Origin: Rhabdophis nuchalis
Lineage: Eukaryota; Chordata; Lepidosauria; Squamata; Natricidae
Length of the DNA: 64,000 nucleotides
Assembly: GCA_039707465.1 (NCBI GenBank)
Contig: CM077644.1
Coordinates: 195,335,962 to 195,399,961, forward strand
Direction: 5' to 3'
In this document: in pieces, positions 1 to 12,889 of the stretch
Layout: the number at the start of each line of letters is the position of its first letter
How positions within the stretch are numbered: position 1 is the stretch's first letter
The notes under the pieces: generated by a model
The model's input: the letters and a program-made list of their open reading frames with translations, nothing else
Told to the model about the DNA's origin: nothing
Database searches by the model: none
Made by a program: the position numbers and the translations under genes

Positions 1-100
1 AAATTTTTTTACTTGATTTTGTATTGTATTTTAAATTCCCTGGGTCCTTTTGGAGAAGGGCGGGGTGTAAATTTAATAAAATAAAAAAAATAAAAATAAA
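1..100 (+). repeat. LINE/SINE 3' tail fragment
   Basis: The sequence has a short GGGxGG-rich segment followed by 'gtaaatttaataaaataaa'. This resembles the 3' ends of the squamate L2/CR1-type LINEs elsewhere in the window, which end in a GGG-rich box and then an AT-rich simple tail. Only the last part is present because the window starts here. The family assignment is tentative. Confidence 0.45.
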
Positions 101-1886
101 ATAAGAAAGACTGGTTGGGAGACTTACCCCATTATACCCCCAGTTTGGAGGAAATTAGCAGAAAATGTCAGCAGTGGGTGATCTGGTCAGTCAAATTTTG
201 TTCATATAACCATGGGACAGTGCAACAGCCAGGACTTCAAAGACTGGTCCTAAATCCCTTCATTCAGTGCCATTATAACTTTAAATAATCCCTGAATACA
301 TGGTTGTGACTGTGTTTTGAAATGGTATGTTCTACATTTTGTATATATAAGCCAATCAAAATAATAGACTGGATAACTTGAAAATTGATGGCTAATAGGT
401 GAGCAGGCAAGTTATATTTTCTTGAACACAAAGAAAATAAATCTGTTTTTCATTCTATTTGCTTCTTTTTACTTGTATGAGCTAGCGGCGAAAATGGTAT
501 CTGAACTAACTGCCTATATCTACTTACAGGCAAGTGGGTATAATTTTAAATTTTTTGGTTTTTGCTATATTCAGTGAGGATAGAAATGCACATATTGATA
601 ATAACCTTGTCTTTGATTACTTTACCAACTGATTTTTTTGTAATATCCAAAATCCCTTTCTTATTCAAGGGCGAGTTTCTAATAGAGAAGTTTATAAGAT
701 TACTAAATTGAATGAATACAACAAATGGCTTTGATTGTGAAAACTTATTTTTTCCAAATAACTTTGTAATTAGTTCCCAAATTTAGTATTATAGCAGCTG
801 CTTGTCATTACAGTTGTAAAAACTATTTTAAGCACTATTTTTAATTATGTTTATATTAAATATATTCATCTTAATTCTCGCTTTAAAACATGGTTAAGCT
901 GTGAATACAGTATTGATTTTAATGGAGGTACTCTTTACTTCCAGAGAATAAGGCTGGGAATTTTGCATTTTATACACTTTTTATTTTTGAATGTCTTGAT
1001 TCCTTTGAAAAATAATTATAATCTTTTCTGTGAGTTGGTTATTGAAAGTGCCATTCTTTGACTTACGATTAAATAGAAGTATTTCAAAATTTGCATTCCA
1101 GTACCTGTATATATCAGCTTGGTTTATTTTACATTTTAGTTTAAAATTGTACTGTTGTTGTTTGTTTAACCTTCCTTTAATTTTATGTCTGTCTGCATAG
1201 AATTGAAATAGAGACTATCAGAATTAATTTTCTGTGTTCTAAGCCACTACTGTATTTTCTCAAAATTACTTCTAAAGTTTTATAATTAATTTGACACTTC
1301 TGACTACTCAGTGGTATGAACAAAAATTATGCACTATAATTACGCCTTTGCTAATGTTTCTATTTCTTCCCTGATGACAGAATGCCTAAAGTCTCATAAA
1401 CGTGCAAATTGGAGACATTACATGTTTAAATATTGTAATAGATAATCTCAAGAAATACATTCAATTGCTATTTCTCTGTCTCATATTCTCACTTCTAAAT
1501 TGCCTACAAATTACAGTAGATTATGATCCTGTATTGTTACTTATCTTTAAGTTATCTTTATGTTAATAAGGCTGTTGACTAATTCTTGGGTAAATTAGAA
1601 GCATAAACAATTGAAGTTTTATTTACTTATACCTATAAAATGCATTTTTAGATTATTAGTTGCTTATATTTGCTTCCTTCTCTCATTAAGTGATTTATTT
1701 AACAACCTGCTGATTGTTCAATTTACCATGGAATAACAACTGCTAACAGCTAATTGCAATCAATGATTATATTTAGGGCTAATGTAGTAAATTCAGATGT
1801 CATTATATAGGCTCATATTTTACATAGTATTACATTAATGAAGCAGTTACTGGGGTTTTTTTTGGTAAGACTATATCAGCTATATA
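101..1886. other. Intronic sequence, nothing recognised
   Basis: This AT-rich sequence has no long reading frame, exon with splice sites, or repeat that I recognise. By position it belongs to the presumed first intron of EPB41L4A, because the first exon found (21651) starts after the N-terminal segment of the protein. Confidence 0.5.
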
Positions 1887-2327
1887 TCTATATAAATAAA
1901 AATGTAAAATAGTTTGTACGAATCCACTAATCTCAAAAACTACTGGGCCGATTTACACCAAACTTTCACACAATGTAGCCAAGGACTTCCGATAATAGAA
2001 TAGCTACTCATATTGTGCCTAGCACGCGTGTGTTGTGTGCAAATTACACACACAAAAATGTACCCACTGAAATGTGTTTTAACTTCCCTGTAGCCACGCC
2101 CATCAAACTGCTTTTCAACTGTCAGTGTTGGAAGAGGCCTCATATGGCGGCCTCTTGGGGCCAAAAAGGCACTGGGATACCAAACTCCCAGGTGGCCAAT
2201 AGAGAGAGGGGGGGAGAAATACTCCTCAATACTGTTCTCTGAGGTAAAAACACGGTGGCAGGCAGCTGCTTTAAACTGTTTAATACGAACTGAACCAAAC
2301 TGTAACAAAGAATCACCCATCTGACAG

Positions 2328-2957
2328 CAAATACAGTTTAATAAAAGAGGGACTAGGGAAGACATGATAGCAGCCTTCCAATATCTCAGGGGTTGCCCCA
2401 AAGAAGAGGGAGTCAAGCTATTCACCAAGGCACCTGAGGGCAGAACAAGAAGCAATGGGTGGAAACTAATCAAGGAGAGAAGCAACCTAGAACTGGGGAA
2501 ATTTCCTGGCAATGAGAACTATTAACCAGTGGAACAGCTTGCCACCAGAAGTTATGGATGCCCCAACACTGGATGTATTTTTAAGAAGAGACTGGAAAAC
2601 CATTTGTCTGACACGGCATAGGGTCTCCTGCTTGAGCAGCGGGGTTGGACTACATGACCTCCAAGGTCCCTTCCACCTCTCCAAAGCACCTGATGGCAGA
2701 ACAAGAAGCAATGGGTGGAAACTAATCCAGGAGAGAAGCAACTTAGAACTGAGGGGAAATTTCCTGACAGTGAGAACTATTAACCAGCGGAACAGCTTGC
2801 CACCAGAAGTTATGGATGCCCCAACACTGGATGTGTTTTTAAGAAGAGACTGGAAAACCATTTGTCTGACACCGTATAGGGTCTCCTGCTTGAGCAGCGG
2901 GGTTGGACTAGATGACCTCCAAGGTCCCTTCCAACTCTGTTATTGTATTATTGTATT
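2328..2957 (+). repeat. CR1/L3-like LINE 3' ends, two overlapping tandem copies
   Basis: Two head-to-tail copies of a LINE 3' end: 2328-2679 and a 5'-shortened one at 2680-2957. Each reads through the end of the reverse transcriptase frame (motif W-N-S-L-P-P-E-V near 2530 and 2790) into the 3' terminus 'ggttggactagatgacctc' followed by 'ccttccaactctgttattg'. The ATTGT-type tail and this terminus are typical of snake CR1/L3 LINEs. The second copy joins the first in mid-sequence at 'ccaaagcacctga', which suggests local duplication rather than two insertions. Confidence 0.75.
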
Positions 2958-2999
2958 ACAGTAGGTAGGTAGATAGGGGAATAGAGAGACAGGGAGAAA

Positions 3000-3366
3000 T
3001 ACAGTTTAATAAAAGAGGGACGGGGAGACAGGATAGCAGCTTTCCAATATCTCAGAGGTTGCCACAAAGAAGAGGGAGTCAAACCATTCTCCAAAGCACC
3101 TGAGGGCAGAACAAGAAACAATGGGTGGAAACTAATCAAGGAGAGAAGCAACTTAGAACTGAGGAGAAATTTCCTGACAGTTAGAACAATTAATCCATGG
3201 AACAGATGTTGCCTCCAGAAGTTGTGAATGCCCCAACACTGCAAGTCTTCAATAAGATGTTGGAGAGCCATTGGTCTGAAATGGTATAGGGCTTCCTGCC
3301 TAGGCAGGGAGTTGGACTAAATGACCTCCAAGGTCCCTTCCAATTCTGCTATTGTATTATTGTATT
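3000..3366 (+). repeat. CR1/L3-like LINE 3' end, tandem copy
   Basis: This is another copy of the unit that starts 'cagtttaataaaagaggga' and ends 'cttccaattctgctattg'. It is followed by a short GTAG array and the next unit. Both borders have the same sequence as the neighbouring copies, so the whole block (LINE tail plus GTAG plus 'gagggggaaatacag') behaves as a larger tandem repeat unit. Confidence 0.75.
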
Positions 3367-3410
3367 AGGTAGGTAGGTAGGTAGATAGGGGAATAGAGAG
3401 AGAGGGGGAA

Positions 3411-4130
3411 ATACAGTTTAATTTATTTTTATTATTATTTACACTTATATACTGCCCTATCTCCCAAAGGACTCTAATAAAAGAGGGACTAGGTGAGACA
3501 GGATAGCAGCCTTCCAATATCTCAGGGGTTGCCACAAAGAAGAGGGAGTCAAACTATTCTCCAAAGCACCTGAGGGCAGAACAAGAAGCAATGAGTGGAA
3601 ATTAATCAAGGAGAGAGGCAACTTAGAACTGAGGAGAAATTTCCTGACAGTTAGAACAATTAACCAGTGGAACAGCTTGCCTCCAGAAGTTGTGAATGCT
3701 CCAACACTGCAAGTCTTCAAGAAGATGTTGGATAGCCATTTGTCTGAAATGGTATAGGGCAGTGATGGCTAACCTTTTTTGGCTCACGTGCCAAAAGCAG
3801 GGGGAGTGCAGGGGTGATGTGCACAGGTGTGCCACATCCATAATGCTATGCATTTGGCATGCTTTTTACGTCATCCCCAGGCTCCAGAGGCTTTATAGGA
3901 GCCTGGGGAGGGTGAAAACAGCCTTCCCCCACCTCCAGAGGGCATAAAACAGCCTCAAAAGAAGGCCTAAATCAGCTGGCCAGGGCACACATAAACACTG
4001 AAGCTGACAGGGCAATGCCTCGCATGGCCTAAGAAATGGTTCCGTGTGCCACCTGTGGCACCCGTGCCATAGGTTCGGCATCATGGGTATAGGGCTTCCT
4101 GCCTAGGCAGGGAGTTGGACTAGATGACCC
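3411..4130 (+). repeat. CR1/L3-like LINE 3' end, interrupted by other repeats
   Basis: This third tandem unit is interrupted twice. At about 3422-3474 there is a short L2-like tail fragment ('tatactgccctatctccc' then 'aaaggact'). At 3760-4086 there is an hAT-type element with exact 8-bp target duplications. LINE sequence resumes after the hAT element and ends 'ggactagatgacccccaag' at the start of the simple-repeat array. The nesting gives the order: LINE tail, unit amplification, then hAT insertion into this copy. Confidence 0.7.
3760..4086. mobile_element. Non-autonomous hAT transposon (family A)
   Basis: This 327-bp element has terminal inverted repeats: cagtgatggctaacct at the left and a degraded match (aggttcggcatcatgg) at the right. 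It is flanked by exact 8-bp target duplications, gtataggg at 3752-3759 and 4087-4094. An 8-bp duplication with CAG-type ends indicates the hAT superfamily. A second copy of almost the same length lies at 40890-41214. There is no transposase frame. Confidence 0.85.
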
Positions 4131-4136
4131 CCAAGG

Positions 4137-4195
4137 GATAGATAGAGAGCGAGAAATAAGGTAGGTAGGTAGGTAGGTAGGTAGGTAGGTGGATG

Positions 4196-4265
<70 letters not shown>

Positions 4266-4684
4266 AAGAAAAAGGAAGGAAGGGAGAGAGAGAGAGAGAG
4301 AGAGAAAGAAAGAAAAAGAAAGAAAGAAAGAAAGAAAGAAGAAAGAAAGAAAAAGGAAGGAAGGAAGGAAGGAAGGAAGAAACAGTAGATATGTATGTAT
4401 GTATGTAGGTAGGTAGGTAGGTAGAGGGAGAAAACAAGAAATACAATAGGTAGGTAAGTAGAGGGATAGACAGAGAGGGAGAAATACCATAGGTAGGTAG
4501 GTAGGTAGGTGTATAGATAGATAGCGAGAAATACAGTAGGTAGGTAGGTAGAGGAATAGAGAAAGAGGGGGAAATATAGTAGGTAGGTAGGTAGATAGAG
4601 GGAGAAAGAAAGAAGTACAGTAGGTAGGTAGGTAGAGGGATAGATAGATAGAGAGGGAGAAATACAGTAGGTAGGTAGGTTGGG
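4137..4684. repeat. Composite GTAG/GATA/GGAA simple-repeat and minisatellite array
   Basis: The array mixes (GTAG)n blocks (4159-4190, 4404-4424 and several shorter ones to 4681), a (GATA)n tract at about 4196-4264, GA/GAAA/GGAA tracts at 4265-4380, and a degenerate minisatellite of about 40 bp built from 'gggatagagagagggagaaa' plus a GTAG block. The minisatellite shares its non-GTAG part with the spacer between the upstream LINE-tail units, so the array probably grew from that tail. The apparent long frames here are repeat artefacts. Confidence 0.9.
4196..4264. repeat. (GATA)n tract, Bkm-like
   Basis: About 17 perfect GATA/ATAG repeats. (GATA)n is the core of the banded krait minor (Bkm) satellite, which is abundant in snake genomes and enriched on W chromosomes in advanced snakes. 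One tract in an intron does not imply sex linkage. Confidence 0.95.
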
Positions 4685-4791
4685 CCTTATACGATGGTTG
4701 TGTGTATGTGTGCAGGTGTAGATCTACACACAGATTGGTTGGCCATTTAACCAGACTGGGCCACAGCAACGCGTGGCCGGGTATAGCTAGT

Positions 4792-5074
4792 ATATAAATA
4801 AATTAAAAATATGTTTATTTTGTTCTACTGAGTTGAAGAACTGTAAAGTTTCCACCAAGATTAGCGATACAAAAGAATGTGTGAATCCCTGTCACTCAGC
4901 TTGTGCAGCATTGTAATAACAAACTACTGTGAACAATTTGAAAACTTATTTAATATAAACTTTATGTTTTGTTTTAACATCTCTTGGAAAGTACACTTCC
5001 AAGTAATGCTATTTGTAATGCTATTTCTGATGTTATTATACTGTGCAAAAGCATTCTTAGAGGTATTTGTACCC
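4792..5074. other. Intronic sequence between transposons
   Basis: AT-rich sequence between the Helitron 3' end and the next hAT element. No feature recognised. Confidence 0.5.
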
Positions 5075-5330
5075 CAGGGATAGGTTCTGCCTGGCTTTAC
5101 TGTTGGTTCGCTCACACACACGCTAGATGCATTCTGCGCATGCATGCACAGTTCAATTAAAATTGTTCTGCACATGCGCAGAACTAAAAACAAGATGGCG
5201 GCAGCAACAGCAGAGACAAGGGAACCGATTTGGGAGGTGGCAGGCCTGGGTCGCTGCCTGTTCCAGTGACCCACACCATAACATTACCATTTCTGCCGAA
5301 CCTGGCTGAACCAGTAGGAACCCACCACTG
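5075..5330. mobile_element. Non-autonomous hAT transposon (CCGGTT family)
   Basis: This 256-bp element is bounded by exact 8-bp duplications, ttgtaccc at 5067-5074 and 5331-5338. The right end reads 'gtaggaacccaccactg' and the left end 'cagggataggttc' is its imperfect inverted partner. It is homologous to 38233-38488, which has exactly the same length. Family members share a CAGTGGTGGGTT-type end and an internal AACCGGTT-like motif. Confidence 0.85.
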
Positions 5331-5865
5331 TTGTACCCTAAATTTAAATGCATAATCAACAGTTTGAATAATTTGTGGTATACAGTGTTTTGAAGAACAT
5401 TCTACAACAAAATGATATATTGTTATACTCCCAATGTTCACTTATACTTTTATTCTTTTGTTTGTTGATATTAGGGCCTCAATATTAATTAGGGCCTCAA
5501 TATCACCTACTAAAAAAAATCTAGATTTTACTGGTTTATCTAGTCAATTAGAAATGTCATTATTTAATTAATAAAGTTTGACATATACCACCAGTTCTTA
5601 TATGCTTTGAGGAAAAAATATACTTGCCTAAAGCTTTTTATTAATTGATCCCAAGAGATTGTTGGTTTGAACATTGTAAAGTAATGAATTTTTCATTAGT
5701 AGTGTCTGTGCAGACAATGAGTTTGAAGAAGTTAGGCTGACTTAATTGTGTTACAAACATTTAAATGAGTCTGAGATAGCAGTACAGAGTTAGACAATTT
5801 TGTTTCTCTTTGCTGCCACTTGGTGATCATTTAAGTTTTGCACCCCAAATATGTAACACAAGTTA
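5331..5865. other. Intronic sequence, nothing recognised
   Basis: AT-rich, apparently unique sequence between two transposons. No exon, RNA gene or repeat recognised. Confidence 0.5.
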
Positions 5866-6736
5866 CCGTATTTTTCGGAGTATAAGACGCACCGGAGTAT
5901 AAGATGCACCAAGGTTTTGAAGAAGCAATTTTTTTAAAAAAAGTAGGTAGGTAGATAGAGAGATAGAGAGGGAGAGTAAGAAAGAGAAATACAGTAGGTA
6001 GGTAGGTAGGTAGAGAGAGAGAGAGAGAGAGTAGGTAGGTAGGTAGATAAAGGGATAGAGAGAGAAAGAAATAAAGAGAGAGAGATAGTAGGTAGGTAGG
6101 GAGAGAGAGTGTAATAGAAAGAGAGAGAGATAAATACAGTAGGTAGGTAGGGAGAGAGACAGTAGGTAGGTAGATGTTTCCAGGTGTATTTATCCATGTG
6201 CTGGAGAAGGAAATCGCTGACAAACCTTAAGACTTTGTTTCTGCTGGAACAGCACTTAGTCAATGTAATTCTCACCAGTTAAAGAGCTTTCCAAAAGGGA
6301 AAAAAAAGTTTTTGCACTCTGCAAACCTTCAAAAAACAGCCCTTTTTTCACGAAAATGGCCCCCTTTTTTTTCCAATAAAAGGCATGAATAACCTTGGAG
6401 GGGCTTGTAAAGTGCTCCGGGAGAAGGGGAGAGCAAAATTGGCCAGTTTTTCACGAAAATGGGCCTGTTTTTTTGTCAAACAAATTGCATGTATAACCTT
6501 ATGGAGGCTTATAAAGTGCTGCTGGGGGGGTGGGGGAATGGCCCGTTTTTCAACCATTTCTGCCATCCCCAACCCCCAGGAGCTCTCTGAAAGACTTCAT
6601 AAGGCTATGCACGGCCATTTTGGTGAAATGAAATGAAATGGAGGCAAAAAATGCTGTATTCAATGTATAAGACACACCGTGATTTTCAGCCTCTTTTTTG
6701 AGGGAAAAGGTGCATCTTATATTCTGAAAAATACGG
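5866..6736. mobile_element. TIR DNA transposon flanked by TA, carrying a GTAG array
   Basis: The termini are imperfect inverted repeats of about 28 bp: 'ccgtatttttcggagtataa' at the left and the complement of 'ttatattctgaaaaatacgg' at the right, flanked by TA at 5864-5865 and 6737-6738. TA flanks suggest a Tc1/mariner/pogo-type element, but no transposase is visible and the superfamily is uncertain. The interior holds the GTAG array (5943-6176) and repeated 'cacgaaaatgg' segments at about 6349 and 6450. Confidence 0.7.
5943..6176. repeat. GTAG minisatellite array inside the TIR transposon
   Basis: (GTAG)2-5 blocks alternate with 'agagggatagagagagaaa'-like and GA-rich spacers and 'aaatacagtaggtagg'. 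It is the same composite pattern as at 4137-4684 in the Helitron, but here it lies inside an unrelated TA-flanked transposon. Confidence 0.85.
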
Positions 6737-6738
6737 TA

Positions 6739-9430
6739 GGTAATACCGTATTAATACTGTATCCTAAGCATGCATTTAATGGCTGCTTAGGATAACCGTG
6801 CATGTCCAAAGACATGCACGTGTATCCAAAGACATTATGTTATGCTGTATTAAGTTAATGATATTAACATATATTTTTGCTAATATTTTTATGTAGTACA
6901 TTATTTGAAATTTCTCTCATTTGCAAAATATTTTTATATACCTCCATATCACAGAATTATTTGTCAAATTTTGTACTATCTGTGTTTTCCCATAAACAGT
7001 TCTAAAACAAATAATTGCATGCATTGTATCGTTCACTACCGTAATATTTTATTATCAGATGTATTGCCCACATTTTGAATTGATTTATTCTTTATTTTAA
7101 TAGATTTGTATGGCTGTCCATCTAAATACAACTATGGGAGGCTCACAATAATGTATAAAAATCATAAGGAGAGGACAGGAGATCACCCACATGTATTTTG
7201 GATGATTGCTCATTAGAAAGAGACTGCAGGACAGAGGTTTTCTGCAGATTTGAAGGCCAGGAGAGGAAAGGATTAGTTATTTTGCTTGCAACAGTGGTGG
7301 CAATTTTTAAAAGATACTATTTTTACAAGTTTCTTTTCTTATCACTTTTGGAAATAGTCTTTAATCATCTGAAACCTATAAGAGATCTTTAAAATGACAA
7401 GTTTGAAAATTTGTCAGGTGAGTTTAGTTTCAACTTTGAACAAAAGGAAAATTGCAAGCTTAAGAAATGAAACAATTTGAAGTAAGCAGCAACAGAAAAT
7501 AAGATTTTGATCTAAGAAATAGATTTAAGGGTCTATTTAAATTTTGAATATTGACTTTTACTATGAGATTTTGGAATCATAGTAGATTTTGGAAGTAATG
7601 ATACAATATCAATAACCTCATGAGAACCAGTTATTTTAACTACCTTGGTCATTAACAAAGATAAATGACTTTATGATTTTAGAAACTGGATATTAAAGGT
7701 AATGAAACATTCCAAGTAGAAGGAAAAAAATACAAACCAACTTTAAGTATCAGTTAACTGAGACTTTGAAAATGACACAATCATTAGAAATATTGAGGAA
7801 TAGAGCCAGAAATTAGTAGCAACAGTATCAACAGTATCAGTAATGATGTCTGATTCTATAGATACATTATATCAGATGACAGATGTGAAGCAATTCTGTC
7901 TGATAGAGAAAGTACCGAAAGGGGAATTAACAAAGAACCGGCCAACAGAATTATTTATAAAAAGATGATGTATTGGATATACAAAAGAAAGTTAGATGAA
8001 GTTTTAAAAATTAAAGAAGAAATATAAATGACAAACCAAGAGAAGGATCCCTACATAATTCTAAAATTATTCAGGAGAGGTGCTTTGGAACACATGAGCA
8101 TACTACCTTTCTGAAACAGCTGCCTCCTTTTTTTCAGGCATTGTATAAGTCTGAAAATTGACATAGATGCTTTAAAGAGTGATATTATAGCGTTTTTGTC
8201 AGCTGTTTTAAAGAGTCATGCTTGTAGTGCTGGAAAATATTCTTTTAGATAATTTTTAAACCATACACTGCTATATAAATCAGGTCTTTCATAATTGCAG
8301 AATATTCTTACCTTGAGATTGTCAAAGGATCACTTTTATATAGAAGGCTAACAAAATGAAAACCTAGAAACCACAAAGCTAGTGAGAAATCCCAGAAGAA
8401 TTTCTATTTCAGTAAATAGGCCAATAATATAGTCCAAAGCATAGCCATATGAATAGGCTGATGGATAGCCATAGGAGAGGAAAAATAAATTACTTATGTA
8501 AATAGAAATAAACAATGAAATAAATTATATTTTAGTATCAATAATGTATGATGTCAACAATAAGAAGTAAAGTGTGCTTGGTCATATAAATATACATACA
8601 TGATATGGAAGGATTATATTACAGGTATGTCAAGTTTAGCTATGGTGCTGAGCTTATTTTATATGTTTTGGTTGTTGTAGGTCCATATTCCCTCTTGGAA
8701 ATAGAAAACAACTCTTCTAACACAGCAGGAGATAGTACTATATGTATAAAAGACATGATAAATCTTACATTAATGTTGTTATTTGTTCTGTTAATCTGAT
8801 TCTAATCATAAATATATTTCAGACAAATACGTATTTGTATTGTCTTTGCTAACAGTTACAAACTCTGTAAGTTTTGTTTATAAGTTTAAACATGTAACTC
8901 ACTAATTACGTTCTACCTGTTTGTCTTGGTAAATATTTGCAGAAGCGTCCAGTTTTAAATTAAATCTATTTGCTTGAACATGTATTCTTCAAATTGAGAT
9001 CTGCTTAGTTACTGGCCTTGGAATCAAAGTTTGATGTTGCTTTTTTAAATATTTGCCTGTGGCATTATATGCAGTTTGAAAATCTGTAATATTTGAGTCA
9101 GTTGTTTCCAACAGTCTCAAATATATGACAATAAAAAGTTCAGTCTTAAGTATGATTTCTGATATGGTCCGGATTGCCAAAAAGTAGAAACCTTCAGCAA
9201 AATTATTAATTTTCATTTATATTAGATGAATAATACAACACAAAATAATGTTTTTCCCCCCTTAGAATGCTTCTGAGATCTTTTAAAGCATCATGAGAAT
9301 GAGGAGTCTGCCATTCTCCAAAGAGCACACTCATTCTCACAAGACTTAGAGAAGACCTCAGAAGCTTTGCAAAGTATTGTGAAAAGAAGGCATCACTCTT
9401 TGAAGAGTAAACAGCTCATGCAATTTGAAG
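6739..9430. other. Long intronic stretch, no recognised feature
   Basis: AT-rich sequence with no splice-flanked coding exon or clear transposon boundary. Part of 7560-8110 reads like an old, heavily mutated retroelement, but I cannot place it in a family. The short frames here have no recognisable motif. Confidence 0.45.
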
Positions 9431-9439
9431 AATGACATA

Positions 9440-10105
9440 ATTTGGTCTTGGGAAGAAGGGTTGGCATGACAAGCAGTTGCCTCAAATGCAGATACATTAC
9501 AGTCAAGCTGGGCATGCCTCAGCAGCAGGAGGAGAAAAATGACCAGGTCAGCTGGGATGATGGAGTGCAGAGCAGGAGGGTAGCTTGGTTGGGTTGCACT
9601 GCACCACATTGCACCACATTACTAGACTTCAGCTTCACACCACACAGTTGGAGCTTCCTGGGCATTTGGCACTTCCCAGAGGGCAGCAACAGTTGCCCAG
9701 GATGGGACAGTGGAGACTTTCAAAGGTGGCTTTGCTCTGCACCTCAGCTCAGGAGCTTGTGTATTCTTTCCCTGTGTTTGCACGGCAGTAACACCCCCCC
9801 CTCATCCCCGCCCCCAGTTACATGTGGCCTATGCTGGACTTTTTCATGCATATCCATACATATACATCCCCCCCCCCCCCAATCCCTGCAGTCCCTTCAT
9901 TTAACGATTCATACATCTGAAGTTATGGCAGCTGGGATTGTTGGAATTGTGGTTGCTAAGCGATTTGATCAAGTGATGTCTCACTTTATGACCATAGATA
10001 GAAATTCCAGTGCCGAATGTGGTTGTCAATTGAGAAATGCCTGTATTGATAAAAAGCTGACAAATGTAACAAAGGACAGATATGAGCAATATATGTATTT
10101 TTAAT
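9440..10105. other. GC-richer unclassified intronic block
   Basis: The block contains a 220-codon open frame on + that is low in motif content and interrupted by C-rich tracts (9789-9812 and a C10 run near 9870), so I do not consider it a gene. The right part ('gttgctaagcgatttgatca' near 9951) resembles the interspersed repeat with TTAAGTGA/CTAAGTGA motifs at 44640-44900 and 50513-50705. It is probably repeat-derived. Confidence 0.4.
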
Positions 10106-10135
10106 TCCTATTAAAAGAATGAAGGAGTCTTTAAA

Positions 10136-10164
10136 TACACACACACACACACACACACACACAC
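10136..10164. repeat. (CA)n microsatellite
   Basis: About 14 CA dinucleotides without interruption. Confidence 0.95.
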
Positions 10165-12060
<1,896 letters not shown>

Positions 12061-12889
12061 ATCATTACATGGTTCTTGCTATCCACTATCTATGCTTGCT
12101 GGGAATTTTAAGAAGTTATAGCCATCAGAGGTCTACCTTACTATGTTCAGACATGTGCCTTACTCTTTTATGAGTAATGCAAACTATAACAGTCTTAACA
12201 TAGGGCGGAAAAAGCTCTGGTACTGGTTGAATATGCTTTGCATTACAATGTCGACTTGATAGTCATCATGACTCATTTCTGAAGTAGCTTTAATTTCATA
12301 TAATAATTTCACTGGTTCCTGTAAATGCAGATCAAGTGAGAAGTTCTGAATACCAATAGATACATTGGAAACTATAGGATACTAACATGAATTGCATATG
12401 AAAAGTATCTCTGTAGCAATTATTATATTTCTATTCAACTAAGGTAGCATATGTTTTAGTTGATTTTCCTTTAACTTATTAAGGAAATAGAACCTTATAA
12501 AATACAACCTCTAATCATAAAGATAAGTAAAATAAAATATTGTCCTACTAAAATAGATTCAGAATTTTCTTTTCCTCCTCTTTGTATCTGAACTGTTTTA
12601 CAAAGATAGAATTTTTCAGTTATTTATATGCAGAAGCTATAGCTTAGTGGAGCAATACAGTATAACTGCACAGATAAGAATTCAGTAGCATTAGTGTCAA
12701 AGATTTCTTCCTGGAATATTTGAAAGCTATTGTCAATCAAAGCTAATCACACTAGGTGGCATGGGAAAGTAAGACATTTTTCTACAGTAACAATTAATGA
12801 GCTTATGGTGATACTGCTTCTTCAAAAAGCATAACCTAGATTTAACACAGCCATAATTATACTAATAAATATAATTATTGTAAACTTGA
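12061..12889. other. Intronic sequence, nothing recognised
   Basis: AT-rich sequence between the LINE tail and the GC-rich palindromic block. No feature recognised. Confidence 0.45.

Larger units (their letters stand above)
1887..4790 (+). mobile_element. Non-autonomous Helitron carrying tandem LINE tails and GATA/GTAG arrays
   Basis: The element begins with TC after an A (tctatataaataaaa). It continues with the phrase 'actactgggccgattta', which resembles reptile and bat Helitron 5' ends as I recall them. It ends with a short hairpin (ggccac, 8-nt loop, gtggcc, ending at 4778), a 12-nt spacer and CTAG at 4787-4790, followed by a host T. These are the Helitron hallmarks: 5'-TC, 3' hairpin about 12 nt before CTRR, insertion between A and T, no target duplication. 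No Rep/helicase frame is visible, so it is non-autonomous. The interior is filled by CR1-like LINE tails, one hAT element and tetranucleotide arrays. The 3' end is clearer than the 5' end. Confidence 0.75.

Noticed and set aside
1940..2964. Open frames of 75 to 190 codons on both strands
   Set aside because: They run across Helitron and LINE-tail sequence. The only meaningful words (WNSLPPEV) are the end of a LINE reverse transcriptase.
4196..4264. GATA tract as evidence for a W chromosome
   Set aside because: Bkm-like GATA tracts are dispersed through snake genomes. One tract says nothing about sex linkage.
4029..4769. 246-codon minus-strand frame rich in Leu, Ser, Tyr and Pro
   Set aside because: It is the translation of GTAG/GATA/GGAA simple repeats and has no protein-like complexity.
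9442..10104. 220-codon plus-strand frame
   Set aside because: Crosses poly-C tracts, has no recognised domain, and its end overlaps an interspersed repeat. No splice or promoter support.
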